A DNA stretch of 64,000 bases, from positions 21,680 to 85,679 of the forward strand of contig JABMQR010000208.1 in the NCBI GenBank assembly GCA_013202335.1. The letters are read 5' to 3'. A program made the position numbers and the translations under genes. Of this stretch, positions 60,841-64,000 are shown in pieces; position 1 is the first letter of the stretch; every line of letters begins with the position of its first letter. Source of the DNA: Bacteroidota bacterium (GTDB taxonomy: Bacteria; Spirochaetota; Spirochaetia; JABMQR01). The notes beneath the pieces are model-generated. The model was not told where the DNA came from, made no database searches, and was given only the letters and a program-made list of their open reading frames with translations.

Positions 60841-61738
60841 ACTGCTCAAAAATAACCGGAATCTGCGTATGAAAATTTTTTCCCTTTTCTCTATATTCTT
60901 GTGAGAAAAAATATGTGTGCACATTCCGCCAGTGTTCCAGAGATAAATCTCCCTCTCCTTCAAGGAGAGCCTCACGCTCTTGAATTTCATCAAATCCCTT
61001 TACTATGACATCCACGGTTTCTATAATACAGCCCGGAATTCCATTCCCATAGGTAATTATAGACATATCTCCTTTTTCAGGCACTTTTTCATCACTCTCA
61101 TAGATCTCCAGAGCAGAAAATGTTCCTGTTTTAAGACCCTGTCTTACCAGTCCAATCAATGAATTCGCCTGATATTCACCACATCCAAAGCTCCACACAG
61201 AGTAGCTTTTACCCGCATAATTATCATTAAGATTTACGAAATCATCCCAGTATTTCCGGACTATTTCTCCAAGCTGCTCTTTATCAAATATACGGTATTC
61301 AAGTTCAATCTGATCTCTGCATGCAATCCCGTTCTCATATATTGGCTGAGGATATCTTGTTACAAAATAGTTCGGATTGATGTGAACTATTTGGAATCCG
61401 AGTTTCTGGTAGAGTGCCAACTGGTGGATACTGCTGTTTCCGGTCTTAATCAAAAGTCTCCGGTACTGTGTTTCCCGGGAAAATTCTATCGCTTTCTCAA
61501 CGAGCTTCCGTCCGATTTTCTTATTTTGCCAGGTTCCCCTGACAGCCAGGTTAACAATTTCCGATGTAACTGCATCAACCTCTTTTATGGCCATAATCCC
61601 AACAACCGCATCGCCGGATTTTGCAGAGAATAATGTTGAGCTATGTAGGTATGTATTGATACTCACTTTTCCCGGGTCGGCGAGGAGCAAGAGATCGAGG
61701 GGAACTTCGTTCGCAGAAATTTCCTGAATACTAATCAC
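60785..61738 (-). CDS. GNAT acetyltransferase fused to an ASCH domain
   Basis: A 317-residue two-domain protein. Residues 1-140 form a GNAT fold (EIVNLAVRGTWQNKKIGRKLVEKAI, KTGNSSIHQLALYQKLGFQIV). The C-terminal half is an ASCH domain: YSVWSFGCGEYQANSLIGLVRQGLKTGTFS, CIIETVDVIVKGFDEIQEREALLEGEGDLSLEHWRNVHTYFF, the EGEGD and W-x2-H pattern being diagnostic. ASCH proteins bind RNA or nucleosides; YqfB hydrolyses N4-acetylcytidine. GTG 61738 has GGAGAAAGG upstream; the TTG at 61777 is the alternative. The 3' end overlaps the AraC gene by 56 bases. Confidence 0.82.
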   Translation of the reverse strand: MISIQEISANEVPLDLLLLADPGKVSINTYLHSSTLFSAKSGDAVVGIMAIKEVDAVTSEIVNLAVRGTWQNKKIGRKLVEKAIEFSRETQYRRLLIKTGNSSIHQLALYQKLGFQIVHINPNYFVTRYPQPIYENGIACRDQIELEYRIFDKEQLGEIVRKYWDDFVNLNDNYAGKSYSVWSFGCGEYQANSLIGLVRQGLKTGTFSALEIYESDEKVPEKGDMSIITYGNGIPGCIIETVDVIVKGFDEIQEREALLEGEGDLSLEHWRNVHTYFFSQEYREKGKNFHTQIPVIFEQFKLLYDCDIAGVNNPSVS

Positions 61739-61816
61739 AAGTTTAACCCTTTCTCCATCTACCAACAGATCCGGCAAAATTGTAATATTTCCAGGTTGGG
61801 TTTATTTCCTTGTTTA

Positions 61817-62383
61817 CTAATCCTGTATTATCTTTTTCCCGCAGTCCCAAGCTTTCCCCAGAAATTTCCCAACTGTGAAATAAGCTGCATCTAATGAACT
61901 GAAAACAATTGCATTCGTCGTTGATTCACCGGACTTCACTGACTTTCTTTGATCCTTATCTTTATAGACACCGACCACTTCACCAACATAGAGTGTATGC
62001 CGACCAATCGGCACCTTCTGCACCACTCTGCACTCCATAGTTATCGGACACTCTTTAATCATAGGGGCGTGCTGAAGTTCTCCTTTGAAAGTTTCAAAGA
62101 TTAGTGATTTATCAACCCGATTACCGGAAACCATCCCGCAGTAGTCTGTTTTTTCAACCATATCTTTTCCAGGAACATTAATACTGAATTCACTATATTT
62201 CTCTATACCTAAATTCGTATGATGCGGTGAGAGTACAATGGCTATTTGCGGAGGTGAGCTTTCGACCCGTGTTACCCAGGCTGCTGTCAGATATGCCGGC
62301 CTGCCTGAAACCTCCGCACCCACCAGCACAACAGGCATAAGAAAACCGAACTCTTTTTGGTCTGGAAGCCTTACTTTATCCAT
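61817..62383 (-). CDS. Flavin reductase-like FMN-binding protein
   Basis: A 188-residue split-barrel flavoprotein: PVVLVGAEVSGRPAYLTAAWVTRVESSPPQIAIVLSPHH is the FMN-binding half, followed by FSINVPGKDMVEKTDYCGMVSGNRVDK. Such proteins reduce free flavin or act as small oxidoreductases. ATG 62383 has GAGGTTAATT upstream. The C-terminal extension is short. Located between the GNAT-ASCH gene and a peptidase; no functional link is evident. Confidence 0.85.
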   Translation of the reverse strand: MDKVRLPDQKEFGFLMPVVLVGAEVSGRPAYLTAAWVTRVESSPPQIAIVLSPHHTNLGIEKYSEFSINVPGKDMVEKTDYCGMVSGNRVDKSLIFETFKGELQHAPMIKECPITMECRVVQKVPIGRHTLYVGEVVGVYKDKDQRKSVKSGESTTNAIVFSSLDAAYFTVGKFLGKAWDCGKKIIQD

Positions 62384-62565
62384 AATTAACCTCATTTATC
62401 AGTATTATGCTACACCTTGAATTGGTATCCTTCTGCCTCAGAAGAGTGCCTTTTCATGGAAATACTATATCATAAGATGTTAAATTATGCATTAATTATT
62501 AACTGTAATTATTAACTGTAACTTATATCAATTTTAGTTATTTTATTCCTATTATGAATATATAC

Positions 62566-63732
62566 TTAGTTTTTTATCCACGTTTCTTTCATCCATGCGC
62601 TATATTCCAATGAAAGATCTTCAGAACGCCTCCCAACCACTTCAAGAATCGACTCTTCCAGACGCTGACTGCAGAGTGCATAATAATCCGGATTCTCAAT
62701 ATTATCGTTAAATGGGAAGCTCCCCAGATTTTCCAGAATTCCAACCACCGCTTCCCTGCCGTAGACGGTCACCAGAAACTCCATCATCATACCCGAAGTG
62801 TTATACCAGCTTTGTATTTTCTGTGTATCAGTCTCGGATTTCAGGTCGTATGTTTCAAGCCAAAAAATCGAGTGCAGCAACTCTTCCGGTAAAAACCTGC
62901 CGGCCTCTACTGCATTCTCTCCTGCATAATCATAATTGCCGAAGTACATAGCAAGCCCCTCGGCAAACCAGACAGGAATGTTATTATTGGCGATTTTCAT
63001 AGTTACGTGATGAACAAGTTCATGTCGAAAAAGGGCATAATACTCTGTAATCTCAGGCTTGCCGGTCCAAAGTTTCATCGATTCATTCGGTTCACCCCAG
63101 CCGGTAAACAGCCATTGTGAAGACGGGACAGTCCGCTGCCTAAGAAGCTCTCTGTCTGTAAACATCTTTACGGGTAATTTCTCATCCGGAATTACACTGA
63201 ATTGGGTAATGATAATATCGTAGCACTCCTCCAGATAGCCGCTCAGCACCTCTGCATTCAGTTCGTCTTCCATTGAGTAAATAGTGAAATGCTCAGTTTC
63301 AGCTTGATAGAAGGCATACCCCTTATCTATTACCCTATTAACATTTAACTTGTTAACATCTATTTTGAGTAGAAGATCATAAGTAAAATCAAAATTTTCA
63401 CCCGCATAGGTGTGTGTTTGCCGGAAGGTCGCCCGATATATTCCGGAACCAGATCCTGTTTCCTCAAATGCCTCCAGAGCGATTTGCAAATCATTAAAAG
63501 GGTATGTAATCATTTCATGGAACCAACGGCGCTGTTCGTTCACGTAGTAGCTGTCAGAGGTACTGACAGTCTTCATGTAAGCTTCCAGATCACCCTCGCG
63601 GATCGAGGCAAGACGTGTACTGATAAATTGTCGGATCTTTTTTTCCGGACCGGACACAGTACATCCGATTATGAGCGCTGAAGCCAAAATGACCAGAAAG
63701 CTTAGGATGAAAGGTAAAATCTTTTTCATCAC
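62566..63732 (-). CDS. Lipoprotein zinc metallopeptidase (peptidase MA-like)
   Basis: A 388-residue membrane-anchored protein: signal peptide with lipobox LIIGC at residues 20-24, an N-terminal alpha/beta domain (residues 30-140) and a gluzincin core with HELVHHV (H-E-x2-H, near residue 240) and the third ligand in WFAEGLAMYFG. It is expected to act in the periplasm or at the outer surface. Substrate unknown. It has GGAGG before the ATG at 63732. Confidence 0.78.
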   Translation of the reverse strand: MMKKILPFILSFLVILASALIIGCTVSGPEKKIRQFISTRLASIREGDLEAYMKTVSTSDSYYVNEQRRWFHEMITYPFNDLQIALEAFEETGSGSGIYRATFRQTHTYAGENFDFTYDLLLKIDVNKLNVNRVIDKGYAFYQAETEHFTIYSMEDELNAEVLSGYLEECYDIIITQFSVIPDEKLPVKMFTDRELLRQRTVPSSQWLFTGWGEPNESMKLWTGKPEITEYYALFRHELVHHVTMKIANNNIPVWFAEGLAMYFGNYDYAGENAVEAGRFLPEELLHSIFWLETYDLKSETDTQKIQSWYNTSGMMMEFLVTVYGREAVVGILENLGSFPFNDNIENPDYYALCSQRLEESILEVVGRRSEDLSLEYSAWMKETWIKN

Positions 63733-64000
63733 ACCCTCCTTAAAGATTGGCTTTTTGCACAGCCCTTTTATTAGACGGGATTATCAGGTAGACAGATCAA
63801 ATTGTCATCAAAAATATATCAATTGGACAGGCTTCTATTGAATCGTTGAGTGGATACCTCTCTTCTCCTGGATAGATAACGACCAGTTGAGTGCGCCCTC
63901 GATCCTGGAGCGTAGCGGAAGGAATTGGCGCGGTTTTAGAGTGAAGGGCGATCAGCCCTGAACGTCTTTAGCTAAAACCGTGACAATAGACGGCGACAGC
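63733..64000. other. Window end with a two-tier hairpin repeat
   Basis: No gene visible. CGGTTTTAG (63931-63939) pairs with CTAAAACCG (63972-63980), and AGGGC (63945-63949) with GCCCT (63955-63959) inside. It resembles a mobile or extragenic palindromic repeat and may continue past the window. Confidence 0.5.

Overview
The window reads as chromosomal DNA of a free-living, saccharolytic spirochaete (Spirochaetales-like). The main clues are the carD-ispD-ispF cluster, an elongation factor G of the spirochaete/mitochondrial-like type (P-loop AHIDSGKT), ThyX instead of ThyA, and the wealth of sugar importers and glycosidases. The assignment is an inference from gene content; no rRNA or tRNA gene is present to confirm it.

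Layout. 1-9 kb is housekeeping: the end of lexA, holA, uvrC, a spore-photoproduct-lyase-like radical SAM protein, a lipoyl-free E2-fold protein, thyX, rsmE and lplA. 9.0-18.6 kb holds a methyltransferase, an orphan peptide-binding protein, malQ, carD-ispD-ispF, a RecA-like ATPase, fusA and a HIT protein; a strongly foldable, probably non-coding stretch lies between fusA and the HIT gene. 18.6-28.2 kb is a maltodextrin system on the minus strand (malE, malF, malG, GH57 lipoprotein, lacI-type regulator, GH13), with phased palindromic operators in front of malE. 28.3-35.4 kb contains a zinc-ribbon protein, a peroxiredoxin, typA, a deletion-scarred ABC exporter, selD and a GT4 glycosyltransferase, separated by AT-rich intergenic regions full of long inverted repeats. 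35.7-41.4 kb has a GH172/DUF2961 hydrolase plus esterase pair, a YkgJ-like protein, a MITE-like element, a CBS-type inorganic pyrophosphatase and a thioesterase. 41.4-50.6 kb looks like a carbohydrate-acid catabolic island around a GntR regulator: two hydroxyacid dehydrogenases, a sulfatase, a DapA/NanA-type aldolase, two URO-D-superfamily proteins and an N-acylglucosamine 2-epimerase. 50.7-64 kb holds rsgA, a GNAT protein with an internal tandem repeat, a class III aminotransferase, a two-part sodium/solute symporter, an ArsR-ArsP-like metalloid module, a third URO-D-like protein divergent from an AraC regulator, a GNAT-ASCH fusion, a flavin reductase and a lipoprotein metallopeptidase.

Two genome-scale signals stand out. 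First, at least eight genes have a good sigma70-type promoter whose -10 box ends 6-8 nt before the ATG with no Shine-Dalgarno sequence, so their mRNAs should be leaderless; most other genes have a clear GGAGG-type site. Second, intergenic spaces repeatedly carry long AT-rich inverted repeats of similar design. No CRISPR array, prophage, complete insertion sequence, tRNA or rRNA was found.
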